DNA of 64,000 nucleotides from the NCBI GenBank assembly GCA_023441055.1, contig JAEZQY010000008.1, forward strand, positions 400,560-464,559, given 5' to 3'. Both the position numbers and the translations under genes were made by a program. The DNA comes from Bacillota bacterium (GTDB taxonomy: Bacteria > Bacillota > Bacilli > Paenibacillales > UBA4045). Positions 1-9,805 of this stretch are shown in pieces. Numbering within the stretch: the first letter of the stretch is position 1; every line of letters starts with the position of its first letter. The notes beneath the pieces were generated by a model that searched no databases, was not told where the DNA came from, and saw only the letters and a program-made list of their open reading frames with translations.

Positions 1-3000
1 GAGATGCTGACAGGTATTAAGGAAGAGGGCATCCAGGTGCTCTGGGTTGGCCTCGGCACGGAAGACAGCGAGGACGCATTCAAGTGGGCTGCGGAGAAAT
101 CCGGCGGCAAGTACATCATCTCCGAGGATCCGGCCGTACTCGCCCATGCATTCGAGCAGGCGCTGAACGAAGTTCAGAAGCGCCCCTCCAAACAAATTCC
201 GCTGACGCTCTCTATCCAGGGCAGCGCAGGAGACGGTCCGGCGCGCCATTATACGGATGATCAGTTGGTCGATTTCCCCGTGCTGCTCGATGCCGGCAAC
301 AAGGTTGAATTCCAGACGATCGGTTTCGAGACGGGCAAGAAGATCGCGCAATACGAGCAGGCTACGGCAGCGCTTATCTACGGGCGCGACATCCCGAGCG
401 AGGAGGTCAAAATCTACAAGCGAATTCCGCTGAACACGCAGGGGTCAAACAAGGCGGCGCAGTGGACGGCGGGCGAGATTTATTTTATGAAGAGACTGAA
501 GGGTGTGGACGCGCCGAACAAGCGAAGCTTCGCTGCGATCGAGGTCGAGCTGGCAAACATTCATCCCGAGGGCGCGAGCTACCTCATTCCGGACTTCGCC
601 TCCCACTTCTTCATGAAGCTTAACAACGCTGGCTCCTACCCAGCTTCTACGGCCACATGGCTGACTGAGCAGCCGCTCGCTCCGCCGGGCGAAGGCAGCA
701 TCATCGTGAAGCGCGGCGAGACGCTCAAGGGATTGCTCGTGTTCGTCGTACCCGACGAGGAAATTGAGCAAGCATCGATCCATCTCTACGACATCTTCCA
801 GGGGCATATCTCGCTGGCGATGGTCGGCGATCCGCCGGATGATGAGCCTGCGCACTGGAATGGCATGCCGACAACCGTAACGGGCAAGCTATCGGATACG
901 TTCGAGCTGGCGCTCACTTCGATTGGCGAGGCAAGCAAGATCGAGAACGTCGCGTTGACCCGCAGCACCAGCTCATTCAAGATCATTGAGGCCGAATTGA
1001 AATCTAACGTGCAGGCCGATCTGAAAATGAACCCGCTGGACCGATTTTATCTGAATGTCCAGACTGCCGCAGGGCCGTTCCTTCTGCCCATTCATAAGGC
1101 TACGGCGCTCTTGCCCTACGGCTTGCTGCGGCCGGTCATGTTCGCGCCTGGCTCTGCTAACAAGGCCAGACTGGCCTTCCAGCTGCCGAATGCGCTGAAG
1201 TCGATGCCTGCAGAGCTGTACGTCGATCTGCATGGCGGAGCAGCGGTGCTGCCGGTAAGCGGCAGCGCGGCGCATACGACAGCCGCAAGCGGCGGCGCGG
1301 CAATTAGCGGCCAAGGCGTAGCCTTGACCGTGAACGCGCTGGCACGGGTTCGGGATATCGAATCGAGCAGCGGACATTTCGTCGTGGCCGATGTGACCAT
1401 TGCCGATGAACGCGATGGCTTCGGATCGACTGGCTTTCGCGAGACGTTCAAGCTTGTTCCCGCACAGGTACCGCCCGGACGCGAAGTGTTCGCATTATCG
1501 CCAGACCCGGTCACGGACGATCTGCTGCTGGGCATCGATGCGAATTGGTCCGTCTTCGACGGGACGTCGCGGCGAGGGCTGGTCGTGTTCTCGATTCCGC
1601 ACAATCAGGCGGACTTGAGCTGGACGCTGCAATCGGCACTGTTCGCCGGGCTCGATCTTCCTTTAGGGGGCGATGCCTACAAGGAAGGCGGACTGCTCGT
1701 CAAGCGAGTTGAACCCGCGCTTGATGAGAAATTCGACGTGCAGCTGTCAACAGCTCTGACGGATGCGATCAGCCGCCATCGCACGCTGGAGGCTGCCAAG
1801 ACGACAACCCAGCTCATGCGGACGGTCGATTTCGATACTAGCCAAGGCCGCAGCGCCAGCATTCCGGCTCCCCTGCCGATTGTGCACGGCATGCTTCAGC
1901 TGGAATCAGTCGCGCAATGGAGCGATTTCCAGTCATTGGTGGACGGACTGCGATGGCTGCCCTCCTTCGATCCGTATTCGGTATACCGGAACTCTCCAGA
2001 AGCTGTGCTCGCCCAAGGGTGGGGAACCGAAGGCGATCTGGCAAACCTGACCGGCGGCCTGCTCGCCAAGCTCGGATATAGCCCTGCGCTTAGAATGGTG
2101 CAGGTAACCGATCGAGGAAGGCAATCGCTCGCAGAACTAGGCTCGATAGATACAGTCGGCCTACAGCATTTGCCCGCATGGTCCTACTTCGACGAACAGG
2201 GGAAGACAAAAATCTTCGTTGTGCCTTTCATGAAGGATCTGTCGGAATTGGATGGTCTAGTCTTCTTCCCAGGCGGCCAGGAAAGCAGGCGAATGAAATC
2301 CGCGCAAAGCACGATCAGCGTCTACTACCAGGTTGAAGCGAAAGAAGATCGTGGAGTAGGCGGCCTCACCGGCGATATCGGAGGCGCGCTGGGCGGAGGT
2401 GGAGGCGATGAGGGGCCGCTCATCGAGGAGGTTCGCATTCTGGAAGCCGTACTGGACCTTGAACAGCTAAGCCGCGAGCCGGTAGATATCCGCGCTGGAG
2501 GCTCTGGAGGCAAGTATACAGCTGTGCTGGAAAGCCAGACGTTGCAGATCGTCGGCAACCGCCTGATTGACGCGGGCGAGCAGAAGATCGTCGGCATGCG
2601 CATCGAGGTTCAATTGCCAAAGAAGAAGCTGACGCATGTAACCGAGCTGAAGGGCGAAGAAGAAATCACCGACGTGTTCCACACAGTCGCGGTCAATCTG
2701 CCCGATCTGTCCGCTGAAGCAGCCGCTGCTCTTGAGCAGGCTGCCGACCAAGTCTACCAAGCGGCGACGAAGCCGGATGATCACTCTGCGCTGGTCTGGT
2801 ATACCCGGAGCATTCTGTATCGGATCATTGCCAATCAGACCGCCTATGAAAGCGAGCTCGCCGAAGTGCTGGATGTCACCGCAGGACGCGTCGACAAGGA
2901 ACGGGTGATCTTCATAACCGCCAGAAACGATCGGACGGGGCCGGTGCTCAGAACGAGCGTCGACCTGCAACAGGTCGCCAATCGGATTCACCGGGGATCG

Positions 3001-3804
3001 GAGGAAGCCGCTCGCGGTTTCCACATCATGAGCGGCCTGTTCGCTTCCCGGCTTGAAGGAGCTGCGCTGCCGGGAGACAAGACGGATTTCATGGATGTAT
3101 GGCTGAGTAGCCCCGAGGATGCGCAGTTGTTCCTGAGCCTTAGAAACAACCGCAACGAAGACTTGAAGTATATGGAGGAACATGGGTTCCCGGACGTGAT
3201 CATCGAGCGGGCCAAAGCCTCTTCCGCCGCCATGCTGATTCCGAATCGGCCGACGAACATTCGCGGCGAAAGCCGCTGGGCCTGGCTGGAGATCGACCCG
3301 GACACCTACGAGACGATCTCCGTCACGGATACGGGCGAGCACGGCAGCTTCGCGGAGTACTTGATGGCTCTCGAACCCGTGTCACCGACGGGCGATGATT
3401 ATATGGCTTTCATGGCCGGCGCGTTCATCGGTATCAGTTCGTCGGTCTGGAACGTCAGCTCCTTCTCATTAATGCTTGACGATTACGAACAAATCATCAA
3501 AGCCGCCAAAGCGTATACGCTTGGATTAGGCGAAGTACTGAGCGGCTTTATGAGTAACAAGGACCTTCCTAAGCTGGAATACAGCATCGGAAACCTGAAG
3601 CTGAAGATAACGGATTACGATCCCGACAAGCTGGCCAAACAGTTCCATCTATTGAAGTCGGGCAAAGCGGTTGAAGGAGCCCCCGACATCGTAGGCTTCG
3701 GACTCGGCTTCCAGATCGGCGCCGCTTACTACTTCGAGCAAGCGGAGAAGGCGATCCAGAAGCCGAAGGTCAACAACGGACCTCCGGGCGGAGGCGGCAA
3801 GTAG
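1..3804 (+). CDS. Large VWA-domain protein, 5' end outside window
   Basis: The frame is open from base 1, so the gene starts upstream; 1267 codons are visible, ending in TAG. The first ~60 residues look like the last strands and helix of a von Willebrand factor A domain (LWVGLG, then a helix ending near bases 120-180). Long beta-rich stretches follow. Around bases 2005-2100 a segment (GDLANLTGGLLAKLGYSPAL) resembles the helix of transglutaminase-like proteases, but no Cys stands where the catalytic one is expected, so any such domain is probably inactive. A Gly-rich loop lies near 2380-2410 and the C-terminus is Pro/Gly-rich. Codons are GC-rich, as in the SLH and GH44 genes opposite. An extracellular or surface role is inference. 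The protein as a whole was not recognised; the VWA call is moderately sure. Confidence 0.7.
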   Translation, partial: EMLTGIKEEGIQVLWVGLGTEDSEDAFKWAAEKSGGKYIISEDPAVLAHAFEQALNEVQKRPSKQIPLTLSIQGSAGDGPARHYTDDQLVDFPVLLDAGNKVEFQTIGFETGKKIAQYEQATAALIYGRDIPSEEVKIYKRIPLNTQGSNKAAQWTAGEIYFMKRLKGVDAPNKRSFAAIEVELANIHPEGASYLIPDFASHFFMKLNNAGSYPASTATWLTEQPLAPPGEGSIIVKRGETLKGLLVFVVPDEEIEQASIHLYDIFQGHISLAMVGDPPDDEPAHWNGMPTTVTGKLSDTFELALTSIGEASKIENVALTRSTSSFKIIEAELKSNVQADLKMNPLDRFYLNVQTAAGPFLLPIHKATALLPYGLLRPVMFAPGSANKARLAFQLPNALKSMPAELYVDLHGGAAVLPVSGSAAHTTAASGGAAISGQGVALTVNALARVRDIESSSGHFVVADVTIADERDGFGSTGFRETFKLVPAQVPPGREVFALSPDPVTDDLLLGIDANWSVFDGTSRRGLVVFSIPHNQADLSWTLQSALFAGLDLPLGGDAYKEGGLLVKRVEPALDEKFDVQLSTALTDAISRHRTLEAAKTTTQLMRTVDFDTSQGRSASIPAPLPIVHGMLQLESVAQWSDFQSLVDGLRWLPSFDPYSVYRNSPEAVLAQGWGTEGDLANLTGGLLAKLGYSPALRMVQVTDRGRQSLAELGSIDTVGLQHLPAWSYFDEQGKTKIFVVPFMKDLSELDGLVFFPGGQESRRMKSAQSTISVYYQVEAKEDRGVGGLTGDIGGALGGGGGDEGPLIEEVRILEAVLDLEQLSREPVDIRAGGSGGKYTAVLESQTLQIVGNRLIDAGEQKIVGMRIEVQLPKKKLTHVTELKGEEEITDVFHTVAVNLPDLSAEAAAALEQAADQVYQAATKPDDHSALVWYTRSILYRIIANQTAYESELAEVLDVTAGRVDKERVIFITARNDRTGPVLRTSVDLQQVANRIHRGSEEAARGFHIMSGLFASRLEGAALPGDKTDFMDVWLSSPEDAQLFLSLRNNRNEDLKYMEEHGFPDVIIERAKASSAAMLIPNRPTNIRGESRWAWLEIDPDTYETISVTDTGEHGSFAEYLMALEPVSPTGDDYMAFMAGAFIGISSSVWNVSSFSLMLDDYEQIIKAAKAYTLGLGEVLSGFMSNKDLPKLEYSIGNLKLKITDYDPDKLAKQFHLLKSGKAVEGAPDIVGFGLGFQIGAAYYFEQAEKAIQKPKVNNGPPGGGGK

Positions 3805-3812
3805 AATGGAAG

Positions 3813-3856
3813 GGACCGTCACCTAAAGACCGCATGCGCGGTTAGGGGGACGGTCC
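3813..3856 (+). terminator. Rho-independent terminator of the VWA gene
   Basis: The outer stem GGACCGTC/GACGGTCC is extended by an inner CCTAA/TTAGG pairing. It starts eight bases after the stop codon and is followed by TTT. The U-tract is short, so efficiency is uncertain. Confidence 0.6.
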
Positions 3857-3868
3857 TTTCCAACAGGA

Positions 3869-3912
3869 AAGCGGCTGCCCATCCGTCAGTTTGACGGGTG
3901 GACAACCGCTTT
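3869..3912 (-). terminator. Terminator of the SLH-protein gene
   Basis: A long hairpin lies directly downstream of the minus-strand stop: AAGCGG arms at the base and CCGTCA/TGACGG around a three-base loop, with small bulges. On the minus strand it ends in CTTTCC. With the neighbouring hairpin it insulates two convergent genes. Confidence 0.65.
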
Positions 3913-3925
3913 TGTGTGGATTCGC

Positions 3926-6900
3926 TTATGGTGCGAGAGGTGTGGAAACGATCGTAAAGCGGATCGACTTCGATTCTGAAGTACCTGCGTCGGTGCGCCA
4001 AGTTACGGTCAGGACGTACTCTCCGGCCTCGTTAATCGTTACACCCTTCGCGTACGGTGTTGGAGATCCGCCATCCATCGCCAGTGTTGCTTCGGCTGTA
4101 CCGAAATATTGCGGCTCATACCACACTGGCGTCGCACTGTCGTATTCGCCGTCTTCTTCTACACCTTGAATATCGACGAGCATGAACTGATACGGATGCT
4201 CACCCTGCACCCCGTCTTGGTTCACGTACACCGAGAGTACATATTCGCCTAAGACAGTAACGGTCCATGGACTTGGGGGATTGTGCATCCCCGAATTCCC
4301 GTTCTTGCGCGTCAGCCTGGTATAATCGATCTGCGTCCCCTCGCTCGCCGCCCAAGCGATCTCAGCCGATCCAAATAGGATGGCGTTATCTGAGAAGCCC
4401 GTCAGATGCGGAGCAGGCGGTAAGGGAACGATCGTGAAGTGAATCGACTTCGTTTCCGATTGGCCGTTATCGGTACGCCAGGTCACCGTCAGAACGTATT
4501 CGCCCAGTTCGGTAATCTCTGTTCCCATTACGTACGGCGTTGGAGTACCTTCTTTGGTCAGCACCGCTTCCACGTTGCCAAAATATGCGGGTTCATACCA
4601 CCTGGCCGTCGCTTTTGTGTACCTGCCCCCTTCTTCTACACCGGTAAGTTCGGCAACAATGAAGGAATACGCGTACTGCACATTTTCTTGGCCTTCATTC
4701 ACGGTTAAAGTGAGTTCATACTCCCCTGCTTCATCAATGGTTCTTGGGGTGGCAGGATTGGTGATTCCCGAATTCTTGTTCCGGTGCAACAGATTGGCCC
4801 ACACGATCTCCGTTCCCGATCTGGGCGCCCAGGCGATCTCAGCCGGGTTGAATAGAATCGCCTTATCCGAGAAGCCCGTCAGAAGAGGGCCGGAAGGCGG
4901 AGACTCGATCGTGAATCGAATTGATTTCGACTCTGAAAGGCTTTCGTCGATAAACCAGGTTACTGTCAGGACGTATTCGCCGGGTTCGTAGATCGTTTCT
5001 CCCATTAGGTACGGTATTGGAGAACCGCTGTCTTGCGTCAGAATCGCTTCGACTCTGCCAAAATGCTGCGGCTCTAACCAATCCGGTGTCGCACTGGCGT
5101 ATTTGCCTCCTTCTTCCACGCCGCTGATCCCGGCGATCATGAAGCGATAGTCGTAGCTGGTGATTTCTTGTCCTTTTCGTACGCCCACACTAAACTCGTA
5201 TTCGCCAAATTGTTCAAGAGTTGTTGGGCTCGAAGGTTCGTCACTCTCATTCGTATTCAAATTATCCAATCTGACCCAATCGATCTGCGTTCCCTCACGA
5301 GGCGTCCAGGCAATAACCGCCGGGCCGAATAGGATCGCGTTATCCGCGAACCCCGTCAGAGCAGGCTGGACAGGTCCAGTGTCCACATGAAACGTCCGAG
5401 TAGCCGTTGAAGTCAACCCGTTCGACCGTTTCAATGTCGTAACGATTAATTCATAGTCTCCATCTTGATCGATAAGCGCACCCATCGTGTATGGGACAGG
5501 CTCTGCGCCGTCCTTCCGCAGCATAGCCGTGGCGGTCGTTCCCGTCGGCTCTGTCCAGGTCAGACCTGCGCTATAATAAGCCGTTTCCCCAGACAAGACT
5601 CTGGAATTGCCTGAAATGGCAATGGTCGCTTCACCCGGTGGGACAGAGTCGATCGTGAAGCTGACCGTTTGCGTAGGGTTATTGTTGACTGCCACGCGCC
5701 AGGTTACCGTCAACATATACTCACCGTCCTCAACAATCGGCGTTCCCTTCGTATATTCACGACTGTAACTCCCGACTGGTCGTATAGAAGCTACGCTGCT
5801 GCCGAAGCCAATCGGTTCCAGCCAACCAGGCGTTGCGCTCACATACGTTTGCCCGTTCGCTATGCCTCGGATGCCGGTCATGCTAAAACGATACTTGTAA
5901 ATATGTGTGACGGTGTCCTTCTGCACTGTCACCGCCAGCTCATACGTGCCGTCATCGGCAATTGTCGTTCCGATCGAGAAGTGATTCGTGACTTCGCCCG
6001 TCCCCACGTCCTCCAGTGAGACCTCAGAAATGGTTGTCCCTGGGAATGCCTCCCATAACAGCGTAACCGGTTCGAAATAAATCCCCTTATCCGCAATGCC
6101 TGATAGGATGGGGGCCGCAGCTCCTACATCTACCTTGAAGCTGCTTGTAGCTGTAGCCGTAAGCCCGTTGGTCAACTTCGTCGTAGTAACAGTCAGCTCA
6201 TAGTCCCCGTCCAAATTGATAACAGTTCCGTTCATGAAAGGCTCGGGGGCGGAACCATTCTTACTGATCATAGCCGTACTAGACGTTTGTTTCCAATCCG
6301 TCCAAGCAGGCATAGCCGTGTAATAAGCGAGTTTCCCCGACGGCAATTGTCTCCTGTCTAATCCAAGGCGTATCTCGACAGGTGCCGGTGGATCAGCGTC
6401 GATCACAAACGGGATTTCCTGCTCAACCATCCGACCATTCGAATCATCAACCGTCGTCACCTTCAGCACGTAATTGCCGTTCTCGGCAATCTCGGTGCCG
6501 CTTGCGTAAGGCACCGCATCGCCCAGACCTTTGACAAGCGTTGCTGTACTGGTCATGCTAGGCGCATCTAGCCATGCCGGTGTTGCAGAGAGATACGTAC
6601 GGCCATGTTCTACGCCGGTCACCTCAACCGGCATGGGTGCATCAGGATCTATCGCGAAGCGAACCGATTTCGATGCTTGATCCGCGCTCTTTGTGCCCGT
6701 ATGCCAGGTTACCGTTAATTCATACTCGCCGCGCTCATCGATCACGGTTCCCTTCGTATACGGTTCAGCCGCGCCTTCGTCTCTGCTCAGCGTTGCTCTG
6801 CTGTAGCTGGCCCCATCGAATTCGAGCGGCTCGATCCAATTCGGCTTCACACTCCGATAAGCGCCTCCCTCGGATACCCCCTTGATTCCGGCAATCACAA

Positions 6901-9769
6901 ACCTGTATCCGTATGTGCTGCTCCAGCCGTCCCTCGACACTCCTATTGTGAAGTGGTAAGTGCCATCGCTGTCAAGGATAGTAGGGTTCGGGATGTCATA
7001 ATTGTACTCTCCCGTTGTCAAATTCGTCATCGTATTTTCTTTCAGGGTGGTATTCTCATAGGGGTCCCATGACATGGTAACCGGCTCGAAGTAGATCCCC
7101 TTATCCGCGAAGCCCGACAGGATCGGACGCGCGGGTCCTACATCCACAGCGAAGCTCCGAGTGGCTCTTGCCGTCAAGCCGTTCGACAACTTCGTTGTCG
7201 TAACGGTCAACACATAGTCGCCATCCAGGTCGACCAGACTGTTCATCTCGTACGGAACCGGCTCGGCACCGTTCCTCTGTAGCGTGGCTGCGCTTTGCGT
7301 ACCGTACGAATCCGTCCAGTGCAGTTTGGCATTATTATAGACTCCCGGTCGGTTGAGTCTTTGAACGCCTGTCAATCCGATCTGCACCGGCAGCGGCGGA
7401 ACGGAATCGATCATAAAGGCAATCCGTTGTTGAACGGTTTTAGCGTTCACATGCCAGCCCGTTGTCACGGTCAGGACATAGCTGCCATCTTCCGTTACAG
7501 CGGTTCCGCTAACGAACGGGATGGCTGAACCTCCGTCTTTGGCAATTGTGGCGGTGCTCGCCATATCAGGCGCATCCACCCAGCTCACGACCGCGCCGGC
7601 ATACGTGCGACCATCTGCCACGCCCACAATTTCGGCGGCTGCAGGCAGATCAGCAATGATCGCGAAATGAATCTGTTGCTCGACCGTTTGGGAGCTAAGC
7701 ACATTCCGCGTCGTTACGGTGAGGATATAGTCGCCATCCTCGGTGACCGTGGTTCCGCTAACGAACGGGTCGGCTGCGCCTCCGTCTTTGGCAAGCGTGG
7801 CCGAGCTTTGCATTCCAGACGCATCCACCCAAGTTATCATCGCATACGGGTACGTGCGTCCTTGTTGCACGCCTTCAATTACCGCCGGCACAGCGCCATA
7901 GTCGATCGTGAATCGAATCGTCATCGCAGCCGTTAACCCGTTGCTCGTCTTCGTAGCCGTTATCGTGAGAACATAGTTGCCTTCTTCCTCGATCAGCGTC
8001 CCGTGCTCATAAGGCTGGGCTGCGTGACCATCCTTGCTGAGCATCGCTGCGCTGACTGTACCCGGCGCATCCGCCCAGCTTGGCAGAGCGGAGAAGTACC
8101 GGCCGCCGTCGGAGATGCCTTCGATCACAGGGGCTGCCGGTGGAACGGAATCGATCGTAAAATAAATCGTCGTGCTAGCCGACAAGCCGTTCGAGTTCTT
8201 TTTAGCCGTTACGCTCAGAACGTAGCTGCCATCCTCGGAAATTTCCGTATTCTTCGTATATCTCTTTTGGGGAGAACCGCTTTTGCTCAATGTCGCCGTA
8301 CTTGTTGTTCCGGGTACATCTACCCAGTTCGGAGTCACCGGAGCGATATAGATTTGTTCGTGCAGCACCCCCGTTACCGCTGGTGCTGCAGGAGGCGTCG
8401 TGTCCGAGTTTCCTCCTCCCCCGCCGGTTCCCGGCAATGGAACAATGTCGCCTTCCAGCTTGCCGGGCTCTCGCTCGAACTTCGAGTCCTTGGCCCGGTC
8501 GACGATGATCGCGCGATCGATCGCGCCTTGACCCTGAACGGTCGTTTCTTCTTCAAGACTCAGTTCATCAATTTGCGTATCTTCTTCGAGCTTTAGCGTA
8601 TTTCCAGAAGCGCCGGACAGCACGTTCAACGCTCGGATCGCGCCCTCGAGCAGCTCGAGCTCGACATTCGAAGAAGCTACGTTGGCTGAGGGGAACTCGC
8701 CGAGCAGGCTCACCTTCGACCCAGCGGGCATCTCCTTCGTCAGATGAACCGTTCTAAAGCCTCTGTCCTTGGCCGCCTCGGATTCCAGCTTGGAGCCGGA
8801 ACGCAGATCCACCCGCTTCACCGTCGTGCTTCCTTTTGCCGTAATGCGCACATTGCCGTTGTACTTATCGACGATTAGAGTCTCTAGTTGAGAGTCCTTC
8901 AAGTGAATTGAATTGGGACCGCCGCCGTTAACGGTAACCATGCCCTCCACCTTAACGTTGTCCAGAGAAGCATCACCCTCGCCGATGTCAGCGGAGAGCA
9001 GGAGATCACCCTGAATGTCCAGGTTGCGCAGCGTAACCCCAGCTGCCGCGACGACCACATTGCCCGCGACCCTCTCCGTACCAGAAGCCGGACCATATGT
9101 GCCTGCGGTAGAGAAGGTGCGGTCCTTGTCGCTCCTGCGATCCAGCTTTTTAAGTGCCCCGTCCAGGATCACGACCGCTTCCTCGCGGGTAATCACCTTA
9201 TGGGGATTGAACGTTCCATCCGGATAACCTTTCAATATTCCGCTCGCCACCAAGGCTCCAACCGCGCCTCTGCCCTCATTCGAGATAGACGCCGTATCTG
9301 TAAACACGGATGTCTCTGCCGGTTTAGGCTGCAAACCGAATGCCTTGGCTACCATAATCGCCGCTTCCTCGCGAGTAACGCTGCGATGGGGCTGCATCGT
9401 TCCGTCTGGATAGCCGCCGTCATAGCCGGCTTGCACCGCGATCGCGACTTGCTTTGCTACCCAGCTTCCCTGTCTTACATCGCTGAACGCGATATCCGCT
9501 TCATCGCTAAACCCAAGCGAACGGTTCGCCAATGTGAAAAAATCAACTCGCTTCACTTCCTGCTTAGGCCTTACCGTTCCGTCCGGAAAGCCGCTGAGCC
9601 ATCCCTTGGCTATCCATTCCAGCATCGTTTTCTCCGACCAAGCTCCGCGTATATCAGCCGGAGAGGCCGCCGAAGCGGCGCTCACCAGCAAGGCGGATCC
9701 GAGCATACATATCGCCATCGTCAGCGCGATCAAGCGCATGCACTTCTTCAGTCCTTGTTTGAATATCAT
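3926..9769 (-). CDS. S-layer homology (SLH) surface protein with ~18 repeated beta modules
   Basis: The protein has 1947 residues from the ATG at 9769, which follows AAGGAGG by 9 bases; a start 27 bases upstream has no such site. A signal peptide (KKCMRLIALTMAICMLGS, cut after SAASA) precedes three SLH domains at roughly residues 35-210, with TREEA-type motifs, which in this family bind pyruvylated cell-wall polysaccharide. A beta-helix-like stretch (~220-440) and a GTGGGGGNSD linker follow. The rest is about 18 related modules of 75-95 residues sharing Y..A.P.W, TATL.KDG...PY and DG.Y.LTVT motifs; the last three pairs are closest to each other. Nothing follows the array. The gene lies 36 bases after the GH44 gene, probably in one operon. 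The SLH part is secure; what the repeats bind is unknown. Confidence 0.85.
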   Translation of the reverse strand: MIFKQGLKKCMRLIALTMAICMLGSALLVSAASAASPADIRGAWSEKTMLEWIAKGWLSGFPDGTVRPKQEVKRVDFFTLANRSLGFSDEADIAFSDVRQGSWVAKQVAIAVQAGYDGGYPDGTMQPHRSVTREEAAIMVAKAFGLQPKPAETSVFTDTASISNEGRGAVGALVASGILKGYPDGTFNPHKVITREEAVVILDGALKKLDRRSDKDRTFSTAGTYGPASGTERVAGNVVVAAAGVTLRNLDIQGDLLLSADIGEGDASLDNVKVEGMVTVNGGGPNSIHLKDSQLETLIVDKYNGNVRITAKGSTTVKRVDLRSGSKLESEAAKDRGFRTVHLTKEMPAGSKVSLLGEFPSANVASSNVELELLEGAIRALNVLSGASGNTLKLEEDTQIDELSLEEETTVQGQGAIDRAIIVDRAKDSKFEREPGKLEGDIVPLPGTGGGGGNSDTTPPAAPAVTGVLHEQIYIAPVTPNWVDVPGTTSTATLSKSGSPQKRYTKNTEISEDGSYVLSVTAKKNSNGLSASTTIYFTIDSVPPAAPVIEGISDGGRYFSALPSWADAPGTVSAAMLSKDGHAAQPYEHGTLIEEEGNYVLTITATKTSNGLTAAMTIRFTIDYGAVPAVIEGVQQGRTYPYAMITWVDASGMQSSATLAKDGGAADPFVSGTTVTEDGDYILTVTTRNVLSSQTVEQQIHFAIIADLPAAAEIVGVADGRTYAGAVVSWVDAPDMASTATIAKDGGSAIPFVSGTAVTEDGSYVLTVTTGWHVNAKTVQQRIAFMIDSVPPLPVQIGLTGVQRLNRPGVYNNAKLHWTDSYGTQSAATLQRNGAEPVPYEMNSLVDLDGDYVLTVTTTKLSNGLTARATRSFAVDVGPARPILSGFADKGIYFEPVTMSWDPYENTTLKENTMTNLTTGEYNYDIPNPTILDSDGTYHFTIGVSRDGWSSTYGYRFVIAGIKGVSEGGAYRSVKPNWIEPLEFDGASYSRATLSRDEGAAEPYTKGTVIDERGEYELTVTWHTGTKSADQASKSVRFAIDPDAPMPVEVTGVEHGRTYLSATPAWLDAPSMTSTATLVKGLGDAVPYASGTEIAENGNYVLKVTTVDDSNGRMVEQEIPFVIDADPPAPVEIRLGLDRRQLPSGKLAYYTAMPAWTDWKQTSSTAMISKNGSAPEPFMNGTVINLDGDYELTVTTTKLTNGLTATATSSFKVDVGAAAPILSGIADKGIYFEPVTLLWEAFPGTTISEVSLEDVGTGEVTNHFSIGTTIADDGTYELAVTVQKDTVTHIYKYRFSMTGIRGIANGQTYVSATPGWLEPIGFGSSVASIRPVGSYSREYTKGTPIVEDGEYMLTVTWRVAVNNNPTQTVSFTIDSVPPGEATIAISGNSRVLSGETAYYSAGLTWTEPTGTTATAMLRKDGAEPVPYTMGALIDQDGDYELIVTTLKRSNGLTSTATRTFHVDTGPVQPALTGFADNAILFGPAVIAWTPREGTQIDWVRLDNLNTNESDEPSSPTTLEQFGEYEFSVGVRKGQEITSYDYRFMIAGISGVEEGGKYASATPDWLEPQHFGRVEAILTQDSGSPIPYLMGETIYEPGEYVLTVTWFIDESLSESKSIRFTIESPPSGPLLTGFSDKAILFNPAEIAWAPRSGTEIVWANLLHRNKNSGITNPATPRTIDEAGEYELTLTVNEGQENVQYAYSFIVAELTGVEEGGRYTKATARWYEPAYFGNVEAVLTKEGTPTPYVMGTEITELGEYVLTVTWRTDNGQSETKSIHFTIVPLPPAPHLTGFSDNAILFGSAEIAWAASEGTQIDYTRLTRKNGNSGMHNPPSPWTVTVLGEYVLSVYVNQDGVQGEHPYQFMLVDIQGVEEDGEYDSATPVWYEPQYFGTAEATLAMDGGSPTPYAKGVTINEAGEYVLTVTWRTDAGTSESKSIRFTIVSTPLAP

Positions 9770-9805
9770 CTGTCCGTTCCTCCTTATATTGCACAATCTA
9801 TTGTA

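Noticed and set aside
3926..9769. Several plus-strand open frames of 70-250 codons inside the SLH gene
   Set aside because: They are antisense to an intact repeat protein; the length comes from the GC-rich, repetitive coding sequence.
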